Shown here in pieces: positions 34,742 to 42,526 of a DNA stretch of 64,000 nt (position 1 is the stretch's first letter; each line of letters starts with the position of its first letter). The translations under genes were made by a program, and so were the position numbers. The notes under the pieces are model-generated. The model was not told the origin of the DNA. It ran no database searches and worked only from the letters and a program-made list of their open reading frames with translations. The stretch covers positions 1,612,001-1,676,000 of the forward strand of contig NZ_CP139972.1 in the NCBI RefSeq assembly GCF_034424315.1, written 5' to 3'. Source of the stretch: Chitinophaga sancti (GTDB lineage Bacteria; Bacteroidota; Bacteroidia; Chitinophagales; Chitinophagaceae).

Positions 34742-36156
34742 CATTGTTGTCCGGGTAACTCCGGGGTAAAATATTCCTGTATGCTTTGCAGTCAAGGCAT
34801 ACAGGGTTAAAATGTAATGTTGCGATTTCAAGGGGAGCTCCCCTCTATTTAATTACGTGGAAAAGGCAAATGACGCATTATGTGTTTTCCTCCATGCTTT
34901 ATAAGTATCTTTTATAAACTCAAGCAGGTCCACATAACTCATTAAATGCAATCGGATTACGGTAATCATATTCGCAAATGATTTTTTTGTAGCCGCCTTT
35001 TTCCGGATCACGACCATTAGCAACTGAGCGATTAGCACACAATAGACCTGCATTTTGATAGCATTATCGCTTTCTCCCCAAAAGTATCGTAATGGGAAGT
35101 TCTGCTTAATCTGCTTAAAGAGCAGCTCTATCATCCATCGATTTTTATAGATAGTAGCTATCTTGGATGCCGGTAAAGTAAAATCATTGGTTATATAAAT
35201 ATATCTTTTCCCATCTTTGGCTTTATAAATAACCCGTCGCAGCTTTAGCCGTTCAGTCACAGTTCCATTTGTTTTAATACCCACTGTGATATATTGCTCT
35301 TTTATAACGCCAATGGCTTGCTTTTTCTTCGTTTTATCCACCAGCACTTTTGTTACATGGAATACAGCATTGTCTTTCATTCGGCTAACGAACCACACCT
35401 TTTGAGCAGTCCATTTGGCAAAATGGTGATATGTATTATATGCCTTATCAAAAACTATCCAACTACCTTCCTTCAACTTCAGGTGATACAGGAACTTACG
35501 GTCATGCTCTTGGGCAGGGGTAATCCTCACAAACTCTGTGACTCCGCTAAATGCATCCATTAGGGTATGTACTTTGATGCCTCCCTTTTTCCGGGAACCG
35601 TCCAATCGGTTACGGCCTACACCTTGTAGTATCTCACTGAACAATGAAATCGTTGTACTATCAATGATTTTCAGATTCCGAATACTTAACCCTTTCAGTC
35701 GGCTGTCCGATATAAATGAGTTATATTTCTTCAGTAATCCATAATAAATCGTTTCAAAGACCAGGTACTTACGGTTGGTATTGGCATCCGAAAGGGTACT
35801 TCTAGCAGGAGCCTTGTCAAGACCGAGATGGGCTAGTTTTCCTTCACAGGCCAGCATACCCTCACAAATTTCCCGAAGTCCATTGCAATAGCTAAATACA
35901 CCATATAGCAGGCTAACCAGGTGGATCCGCAGTGGCAAACGCTTATAATATCGGTTTGCCTGATGTTTTCGATTAGCAGATTGTATTAACCCGGTAGGTA
36001 TTAATTCTAATATTTGTGACAAAACCGGGTGTCCGGGAAATTTTCTATCTTTATCCAAGTTTATGTTTTGAGTGTGGTAACCCAAAATTATAAACTATTG
36101 GGGGCGTAATTGCCCCTTTTTTATTGTTAAGCCTTTATTTTACCCGGACAAGAGTG
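34742..36156 (-). mobile_element. IS4-family insertion sequence, copy A
   Basis: Ends CATTGTTGTCCGGGTAA (left) and reversed CACTCTTGTCCGGGTAA (right). A 9-bp target duplication ATTCTTAAT lies at 34733-34741 and 36157-36165. Confidence 0.92.
34853..36085 (-). CDS. IS4-family transposase, copy A
   Basis: Protein of 410 residues with an N-terminal DUF4372-like region (PLRIHLVSLLYGVFSYCNGL) and a DDE_Tnp_1 core: IIDSTTISLF (Asp), SWIVFDKAYNTYHHFA (Asp) and the IS4 Y-(2)R-(3)E-(6)K region in KNRWMIELLFKQIKQNFPL. Intact, with complete ends and target duplication, so recently active. About 70-80% similar by eye to copy B at 36594, but clearly a different element. Confidence 0.95.
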   Translation of the reverse strand: MGYHTQNINLDKDRKFPGHPVLSQILELIPTGLIQSANRKHQANRYYKRLPLRIHLVSLLYGVFSYCNGLREICEGMLACEGKLAHLGLDKAPARSTLSDANTNRKYLVFETIYYGLLKKYNSFISDSRLKGLSIRNLKIIDSTTISLFSEILQGVGRNRLDGSRKKGGIKVHTLMDAFSGVTEFVRITPAQEHDRKFLYHLKLKEGSWIVFDKAYNTYHHFAKWTAQKVWFVSRMKDNAVFHVTKVLVDKTKKKQAIGVIKEQYITVGIKTNGTVTERLKLRRVIYKAKDGKRYIYITNDFTLPASKIATIYKNRWMIELLFKQIKQNFPLRYFWGESDNAIKMQVYCVLIAQLLMVVIRKKAATKKSFANMITVIRLHLMSYVDLLEFIKDTYKAWRKTHNASFAFST

Positions 36157-36494
36157 ATTCTTAATATATTTAAAAACAGGACATACATATACCCGTAAGA
36201 CATTAAAAATGCTTTTTACCAGGAATTCTTGTGGCCTTTGCAAAAATTGAATTTATAGGGGGATTTTACCAAAACGAATGTAATTGGCTTACCTGCTATT
36301 TAAAAAATACAAACCAGTGGGTATTTTTTAAATAGCAGAATTACCTGATCTTACAGTATCCGTATTTCCTAGATAATGATCTAATATATAATTAGATGTA
36401 ACCAGAATTTTGTCTATAGGTGTATAACAGTAACAGCGAATATGAATTAAGTAGCATTGTTTAAGGACGGATGTAAAAATTCTTCATTTAAATA
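36157..36494. other. Intergenic region between two IS4 elements with long palindrome
   Basis: No gene. Contains the perfect 17-bp inverted repeat at 36294-36337. Confidence 0.6.
36294..36337. promoter_or_regulatory. Perfect 17-bp inverted repeat containing the AAATAC...GTATTT dyad
   Basis: Arms TGCTATTTAAAAAATAC and GTATTTTTTAAATAGCA with a 10-base centre AAACCAGTGG. The inner part matches the dyads near the PAS-LuxR gene. Before the IS4-B insertion it would have lain roughly 170 bases upstream of the gene at 37911. Confidence 0.65.
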
Positions 36495-37894
36495 CATTAT
36501 TGTCCGGGTAAAATAAATAGATAGCATACAAAAAAGGGGGCAAAGCCCCCAATAGTTTATAAGTTTGGGTTACCACACCTTAAACAAATAAACTTGGATA
36601 AAGATAGAAAATTTACCGGACAGCCGGTTTTGTCACAAATATTATCATTAATACCAGTGACGCTGATACGGGATGCTGCTTATAAGCATAATAGCAACCG
36701 TTATTATAAAAAGTTGCCGCTGCGCGTCCACCTTGTTAGTTTGCTGTATGGTGTATTTAGTTATTGTAATGGTTTGCGGGAGCTTTGTGAAGGCCTGTTA
36801 GCCTGTGAAGGGAAACTTTCCCATCTGGGATTTGATAAGGCCCCAGCCAGAAGCACCCTTTCAGATGCAAATGGTAGTAGAAGTTATCTGGTATTTGCAA
36901 CTATCTATCAGCATTTACTAGAAAAGTACCATGGAGTTATATCGGACAGCCGGCTAAAGGGATTAAGCATAAGCAATCTCAAGATAATTGACAGTAGCAC
37001 GATAAGCTTGTTTGGAGATATTCTGCGTGGAGTAGGTCGTCCTAGATTGGATGGTGCAAGACGTAAAGGTGGAATCAAGGTGCATGCTATGATGGATGCC
37101 TTTAGTGGAGTCACTGAGTTTGTGCGTATGACCCCAGCTAAAGTACATGACCGGCAGTTCTTGTTAAAGCTGAAGTTACCAAAGGAAAGCTTTATCGTAT
37201 TTGATAAGGCCTACAATGATTATCGGCAGTTCCATTTATGGAGTAAACAGCAAGTTTGGTTTGTATCCAGGATGAAAGAAAACGCAGTGTATCATGTTTG
37301 TAAGGTATTGACAGACAAAACCAGAAAGCAGAAAAATAAAGGAGTGCTAAAAGATCAGCTCATAACAGTCGGATACAAGCAGGAAAAGGATGTGATACGA
37401 CTGCGTCTGCGACGAGTGACTTACAAGGCAGAGGACGGACGAATATATGTGTTCATAACAAACAATCTCAAGATCAGCGCCGGTCAGGTTGCCCGCATCT
37501 ACAAATACAGATGGATGATTGAGTTGCTATTTAAACAGATAAAGCAAAACTTCCCATTGAGATATTTTTGGGGAGATAGTCAAAATGCTATCAAAATCCA
37601 GATCTATTGTGTTTTAATAGCTCAGTTACTAATGGTTGTTTTAAGAAAAAAATCTGCAACGAAAAAGTCGTTTGCCAATATGATAACAGTCATCCGGCTA
37701 CATTTAATGAGCTATGTTGAGTTATTAAGTTTTATAAAAGATACTTATCTGGCATGGCGAAGGGTAAATAATCCTGTATTGAGTTCCGCTTAGAGGAGGA
37801 GCTATATACTATATTTATTATTTAAAAATCGGATGTAATCCCTTTCCCGAAAGGATTACATCCGATTAAGTATATTTTTTACCGGACAATACTG
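36495..37894 (+). mobile_element. IS4-family insertion sequence, copy B
   Basis: Ends CATTATTGTCCGGGTAA (left) and reversed CAGTATTGTCCGGTAA (right); 9-bp target duplication ATTTAAATA at 36486-36494 and 37895-37903. It lies 7 bases after the duplication from the next start codon. Confidence 0.92.
36594..37793 (+). CDS. IS4-family transposase, copy B
   Basis: Protein of 399 residues from a TTG codon; the homologous frame is open further upstream without an ATG, so the start is uncertain. Same architecture as copy A: IIDSSTISLFGDIL (Asp), SFIVFDKAYNDYRQF (Asp), KYRWMIELLFKQIKQNFPL (Glu). Complete catalytic set and intact ends with target duplication. Confidence 0.93.
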   Translation: MDKDRKFTGQPVLSQILSLIPVTLIRDAAYKHNSNRYYKKLPLRVHLVSLLYGVFSYCNGLRELCEGLLACEGKLSHLGFDKAPARSTLSDANGSRSYLVFATIYQHLLEKYHGVISDSRLKGLSISNLKIIDSSTISLFGDILRGVGRPRLDGARRKGGIKVHAMMDAFSGVTEFVRMTPAKVHDRQFLLKLKLPKESFIVFDKAYNDYRQFHLWSKQQVWFVSRMKENAVYHVCKVLTDKTRKQKNKGVLKDQLITVGYKQEKDVIRLRLRRVTYKAEDGRIYVFITNNLKISAGQVARIYKYRWMIELLFKQIKQNFPLRYFWGDSQNAIKIQIYCVLIAQLLMVVLRKKSATKKSFANMITVIRLHLMSYVELLSFIKDTYLAWRRVNNPVLSSA

Positions 37895-37910
37895 ATTTAA
37901 ATACTATTAT

Positions 37911-38990
37911 ATGAAACGAACAGTACTCACCTTTATCCTCTTACTGACAATGCTCAGCACCTATTCCCAGGATATTATTAATGGCTGGTATTATCTGCCT
38001 GAACCCGCAGGAAATATCTGGGGCATTGGTTATCACAAACCACAAAAAGGCAAAGCTCTGAGTTATGCCGGCAACATGCAGGAGGTGAAGGAAGAAGAGG
38101 ATGTCATAGTACTTCCGGGGCCTAAATCCACTTATCGTTACATCACCCAGCTGAAAAGCCTGATTGCCACCTCTCTGTTTCATGGCAATAAAGCCATCAA
38201 ATATGATATTTACTATTCTACGCTTAAGCAGGTGCTGCTGAAGTCAGACATTTTCAAAGACTTTGATAATGGGAATTACTATGTAACTCAGGCATTAAAA
38301 GCGGATTCGGTTGTTATAAAAGGTAAAGTGGATAAGGATATGGGAGGCAATACTGCTGATGCCGAAAAAATAATAACCAGTTATGTTAATCCCACCCAGG
38401 GGGCGTTTAAAGTAGTAAATACCCTGAGCAATAAGGATACAACCAAAAGTACCGGTATTGTTTCGTATTCTAAAACTGATAAGGATTCTTTTACAATAGT
38501 GATTACTGAGCCTGATGTGTTTTTTGCAGTTAAACTGACACAGGTGCAGAATATCGGAAATCCTGAGAAGAAAATTGAGATAGGTAAGGAAAATGATTCT
38601 ATTCCTAATATATCAGAAGAACCTACTGATGTAATTTACTGGCATTATACTGTTAACAGAGGGCTGGATGTTGGAATAAGATTTTATGTTAAAGATGATG
38701 TTGGTATTGCTGAAGCTTATAGCCATTATGGTGGAAAGTCTGAATCAATTCTCTTTAAACAAAGTAAGAAAATTTCGGACAAACCTGTTCATTTCTTACT
38801 GGAGGGCTCAATGTTTACACCTAATATAGTGAAGGGTAAACATACAGCAGTGGATTATCTCATTACTGCTATAGGTTCGTTTTCTTATATTCCAGCCAGT
38901 AATAGTGTAATAATTGACCAGAAGAACGTGGACGGTAAGTTTCGTACTGCAGTATATCATGTAGAAGGAAAATATACGACGTGGCCTTAA
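37911..38990 (+). CDS. Exported protein of unknown function
   Basis: Protein of 359 residues with a signal peptide (MKRTVLTFILLLTMLSTYSQ). The mature part begins DIINGWYYLPEPAGNIWGIG and contains DVIYWHYTVNRGLDVGIRFY, with mixed alpha-beta character. I do not recognise the family. Its start codon is only 16 bases from the end of IS4 copy B, so the native promoter has been displaced and expression may now depend on the IS. Directly downstream lies a metzincin relic, perhaps a former partner. Confidence 0.75.
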   Translation: MKRTVLTFILLLTMLSTYSQDIINGWYYLPEPAGNIWGIGYHKPQKGKALSYAGNMQEVKEEEDVIVLPGPKSTYRYITQLKSLIATSLFHGNKAIKYDIYYSTLKQVLLKSDIFKDFDNGNYYVTQALKADSVVIKGKVDKDMGGNTADAEKIITSYVNPTQGAFKVVNTLSNKDTTKSTGIVSYSKTDKDSFTIVITEPDVFFAVKLTQVQNIGNPEKKIEIGKENDSIPNISEEPTDVIYWHYTVNRGLDVGIRFYVKDDVGIAEAYSHYGGKSESILFKQSKKISDKPVHFLLEGSMFTPNIVKGKHTAVDYLITAIGSFSYIPASNSVIIDQKNVDGKFRTAVYHVEGKYTTWP

Positions 38991-39009
38991 GCCTTTTATT
39001 TTGTTGGAT

Positions 39010-39144
39010 ATGGTAGATCCAACTTATTATTCAACATCATATAATAACGTGGATGTTTTTCAACATGAGTTCGGTCATTTCCTGGGATTTTTTCATGAAC
39101 ATACACAACCTGCGGCACCTTATCTCATGGAGAAGATATCATGA
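39010..39144 (+). pseudogene. Metzincin metalloprotease fragment
   Basis: A short open stretch reads VFQHEFGHFLGFFHEHTQP. HExxHxxGFxHE is the zinc-binding motif of metzincin (astacin-like or related) metalloproteases. It begins about 20 bases after the previous gene and stops after 45 codons, where sequence homologous to the serine recombinase begins. Only the active-site region of the gene remains. Confidence 0.7.
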
Positions 39145-39345
39145 AAAATATAGCCACACGCTACATTACAGCTTCCCCAATCGGCAAAAACCATTCATTG
39201 GTTCGATATTCCCCGAAAAACTGATTTTCTCAGAAACTAACATCGAACCACAAAACCTCATGTACTATTAGAGCTGATAACGCGGTCCAGAGCGGACCTC
39301 AACTCCCTAATACAAAAACGCCGGAGATATAATCTCCAGCGTTTT
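39126..39345 (+). pseudogene. Relic of serine recombinase C-terminal tail
   Basis: The DNA matches 60087-60300: the intact AARYVTASPIGKKQIIGS is here a frameshifted THYSFPNRQKPFIGS, followed by the shared IFPEKLIFSE. It ends in a hairpin and the GTGCCCAG core. A third trace of this recombinase in the window. Confidence 0.8.
39315..39345. terminator. Hairpin before att-like core
   Basis: AAAACGCCGGAGAT ... ATCTCCAGCGTTTT arms with one mismatch. Confidence 0.75.
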
Positions 39346-39350
39346 ACCTT

Positions 39351-39368
39351 GTGCCCAGAACAGGCACA
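39351..39368. repeat. att-like tRNA-Leu remnant
   Basis: GTGCCCAGAACAGGCAC matches the tRNA-Leu 3' end at 60313 for 14 bases and then diverges. Confidence 0.65.
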
Positions 39369-39714
39369 ATTATAATTTCATAATCAACGAGTTGTAAATA
39401 ATTTTAGTCATTTTTTTTGACAAAAAACTGAATTTCAGCATTTTACAACGCTTACCGTTACTTTTTGTCGCTTATGATCTGCCTAAACAAAAATAGGATT
39501 TTGACACAAATAACTAGTCAAAAAATAAATTTATAATTTTCCCAATTTTTCAGCAAGGTTCAAATCTAAACAAGCAAACATCTCATATAAAAAATAAATA
39601 TAACATTTTCCACTACAGCTGATTTGATCCCAGATCAAAGTATAAATCTCCCATCTTCGGGGCTGACCGATATTTTTCAGGCAAAGAATCACATCTTTAG
39701 TCAAAAGGTAAGAG
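39369..39714. other. Intergenic region with palindrome
   Basis: No gene. TTTGATC-CCA-GATCAAA (39623-39639) is a perfect dyad of the type used by dimeric regulators. Confidence 0.5.
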
Positions 39715-40137
39715 TCATAAAAATTTACTGGGCGTTATTTGACGCTCGTTTGGCAATAATCCTATACACAAAGATAACAATATCCAACTTAAGAAAATGG
39801 CCCACCTGGGAACTGCGGTATCACTATTTGAAGACTCCGGTCTGCCATTGAAAAAAACAATAAAAGACATTTCGTGGCGAATAGCAGTCAAAATAAGTTC
39901 CAGCACGAAACCCGTGATAGGAACTGTCGCCAATGACAATATAAATGCAAACGCCCAATTCTGAGTAGGGCTTCTTTTAACGGGCAATTCATATGCTATC
40001 ATGACCATCACTATAACGAAGCCAACCGTGGCACTGATGATGTCATAGGGCTCTTTAGGGCCGGTTACAGCAAGTACTGCAGCTATGGCGCCTGCGGCAA
40101 GTGCTGCCGAATCCATGGGATTATGTTGATTACTCAT
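39715..40137 (-). CDS. Small membrane protein
   Basis: About 140 residues from MSNQHNPMDSAAL; an upstream GTG/ATG start at 40152 is less likely. Three or four hydrophobic helices: AAGAIAAVLAVTG, ISATVGFVIVMVMIAYEL, AFAFILSLATVPITGFVLEL and WAIFLSWILLSLCIGLL. No family recognised. Lies after the Gabija-like operon on the same strand but separated by ~470 bases. Confidence 0.65.
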   Translation of the reverse strand: MSNQHNPMDSAALAAGAIAAVLAVTGPKEPYDIISATVGFVIVMVMIAYELPVKRSPTQNWAFAFILSLATVPITGFVLELILTAIRHEMSFIVFFNGRPESSNSDTAVPRWAIFLSWILLSLCIGLLPNERQITPSKFL

Positions 40138-40152
40138 GTAAAAAACACACAA

Positions 40153-40612
40153 TTAATATTATTCATCCTAATTGCACGAGGGCCCAGTAACACGGTAATC
40201 TGCAATGTGGAAGTTGAAAATGGCTGAACGCTTAAAATGAAGGTGGTTGGATCACAACAGGGATACGGGAATTCACAACTAAATTCCTAATATCCAAAAA
40301 TATGACAATTATATAAATGTACATGCAGCCGAAAATAGACTTGCTTTGAAAATCGCCTATTTCGGGATGGATTAATATTTGATGTAGATGGAAGAAAATA
40401 GCATATGCCTTGGTATAATGGAGATTAACCCCCAACTTATAAAAATCAACCGGTAAAACTGCGCAATAAAGCAATCGAAATTGAGAATGCTCTTCTGGAG
40501 GAAGGAATGCCGGAAGGAGTTGTGATAGCTACAGGCCTCAAACTCATCCAAGCATTATTAATCAGTAACTTCAGTCGAGCAATTACTTTTTCTTCAAATA
40601 TTAAAAAATCGC
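40153..40612. other. Intergenic region with protein-like remnant
   Basis: On the plus strand at 40459-40620 one frame reads AIEIENALLEEGMPEGVVIA, which looks like the end of a small DUF2188-like protein. No start is present; probably a relic. Confidence 0.35.
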
Positions 40613-42523
40613 TCATAAATTTTCCAAGGTAAATACCTTACCTTTTTCAAAAATGTTTTCCTCGTTAAGTTTCATAATAGCTTTCTCAACGTCAGAAGTA
40701 AAATATACTGCAACCAAATCTTTTCTAGCCCTTGAACATGAAACATAAAACAGGCGCCTGGTACGCGGGACAACATAATCTTTTCCTTCCCTAACATTTT
40801 TCTTATCAGTATCTGACAGCTCTGCAACACCAAAATATTTATCATAAGAGAACTGCGCGTGTGTTCCCTCTTCATCATCAAGAATGGTAATCACCCTGTC
40901 GAATTCTGCACCTTTCACTCCTTGTTGTGTTGCAAACGGCGATTGTTGATCGAAATACTTTTTATAGCCCCAAAACTCCTTTGCAGGACATGCGAAATAT
41001 GCTTTCATTGCATCTACCTCATTTGCAACGGAATTTTCTTCTTCCTCTACATCTTCTTCTGATGTCTCGATTCGTTCGACGGTTTCATTTATGTGAGCCA
41101 ATATTCTCTCGTCAACCTCAGTTAGACCATACTTTATAAGCACATTGAATACATCTAAAATCGTTCCATTCGAGCTCTCTTCCAATAACGGCACGAGTGT
41201 ATCTATCCCGGTTTTCAGAAACTCCAGGGCCTCTCGTACTTCTGCGCCCTTCATACTGGGGGCGGAAAGCGTAGGACTTTGCGAACGTAAGATACTGATG
41301 ATGGCAGCGTTTTCATTTGCTTTGCAAGCCGAGACGACTGGTAAAACAAAATTTAAAAATGGCTTTATTGGCCAGATAGTTCCGTCCATAAAGCCTTCTT
41401 TGAATGAAGCGTAATGATCGTTCATTGCCGCATAAAGGCTGGGAAACTTCAAGCGTTTAGCTGCCATTCGGTGAACGATCACAAAAATTTTAATTTTTTC
41501 TTCCTGCAGCCAATTGTCGTCCCCTAACATCTTTGCGCAAATGGACTGTACTTTCTTAAGGTTCGCCGTTCTTTGCTCTTCGCCTTCAATCGGCAAAATA
41601 AATATTTGAGCACTGCCCTCAACATGCATAGGTTTACCATCAACAACCTCCATTCTTCCTCCTATTTGTTCGAGTCCATCTGCCGGCTTTCTAATTTTAT
41701 TAATGACCTTTAACACCTGCTGGGAGCAACGAAAGTTTTCAGGTTTTGTTATTGTTTCCCAGTTGTTAACCGGATTAATTTCTCCAATACCTGTTGGATA
41801 TATTCTTTGCATAGGGTCACCAAAAAATCCCAGGCAAAATTTCTCACTATTTGTACTGTCTACAAGTTTCAATGCCTCAACAATTTTGGGAAAAGTATCC
41901 TGGCTTTCATCAACAAAAATATAAGGAAATTTTTGGCTAATGATCTTTCTTAGCACTTCATTTTCCATTATACTGGCCGTAACAAGTTTAATTATATCTT
42001 CGTGGCCTAATATTCCTTTAGCATAATTACTACCGGTACCATAGTTAAAATATGGCGTTTTATCAAGGCCCTGGGCCTGCGCTTTTAACCTGGCTAAATC
42101 TTTTGCTATTTTCTTCCGAGTCTGTTCGCGGGTACGAGACTTTGCAGATTTCTCCTCAAGCTCGTTGCATTTTTCTGTTATTCTTCCTGCAACCCATTGC
42201 TTTATATCCTTCTGAAAAGGTTTAATGACCGTCCACAAAAAGCTGTGTATGGTAGAGACATGTATTAGGGGTGTATTGCCAACATCATCCCAGATTTCTT
42301 TAGCTGCAATCTCAGTATAGGTTATACAGGCAATCTGCTGGCCCCGCATTCTTAATGCATTACCATTGGTGCTGACCACATGACTAAGGGCCTTTACCAA
42401 AGAAGTGGTTTTGCCTGATCCTGCGCCAGCGATCATATTAAAGCTTACCCGCGGTACTCTTTCAAGGCAATCGTGAAGTTTCAGATCCGCATCTGTATCA
42501 GGAGAGTTTATTCTTCTGGTCAT
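40613..42523 (-). CDS. gajB: UvrD-like helicase (GajB of a Gabija-like system)
   Basis: Protein of 636 residues with superfamily 1 helicase motifs: Walker A (IAGAGSGKTTSLVKAL), motif Ia (CITYTEIAAKEI), Walker B (FVDESQDT), GDPMQRIYP, TKPENFRCS, a C-terminal KGAEFDRVITILDDEEG and RRLFYVSCSRARKDL. It starts three bases after the OLD-family gene, so the pair is one operon. OLD nuclease + UvrD helicase is the Gabija anti-phage arrangement. It is longer than typical GajB (~500), with an insertion including VEEEENSVANE. Confidence 0.85.
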   Translation of the reverse strand: MTRRINSPDTDADLKLHDCLERVPRVSFNMIAGAGSGKTTSLVKALSHVVSTNGNALRMRGQQIACITYTEIAAKEIWDDVGNTPLIHVSTIHSFLWTVIKPFQKDIKQWVAGRITEKCNELEEKSAKSRTREQTRKKIAKDLARLKAQAQGLDKTPYFNYGTGSNYAKGILGHEDIIKLVTASIMENEVLRKIISQKFPYIFVDESQDTFPKIVEALKLVDSTNSEKFCLGFFGDPMQRIYPTGIGEINPVNNWETITKPENFRCSQQVLKVINKIRKPADGLEQIGGRMEVVDGKPMHVEGSAQIFILPIEGEEQRTANLKKVQSICAKMLGDDNWLQEEKIKIFVIVHRMAAKRLKFPSLYAAMNDHYASFKEGFMDGTIWPIKPFLNFVLPVVSACKANENAAIISILRSQSPTLSAPSMKGAEVREALEFLKTGIDTLVPLLEESSNGTILDVFNVLIKYGLTEVDERILAHINETVERIETSEEDVEEEENSVANEVDAMKAYFACPAKEFWGYKKYFDQQSPFATQQGVKGAEFDRVITILDDEEGTHAQFSYDKYFGVAELSDTDKKNVREGKDYVVPRTRRLFYVSCSRARKDLVAVYFTSDVEKAIMKLNEENIFEKGKVFTLENL

Positions 42524-42526
42524 TTG

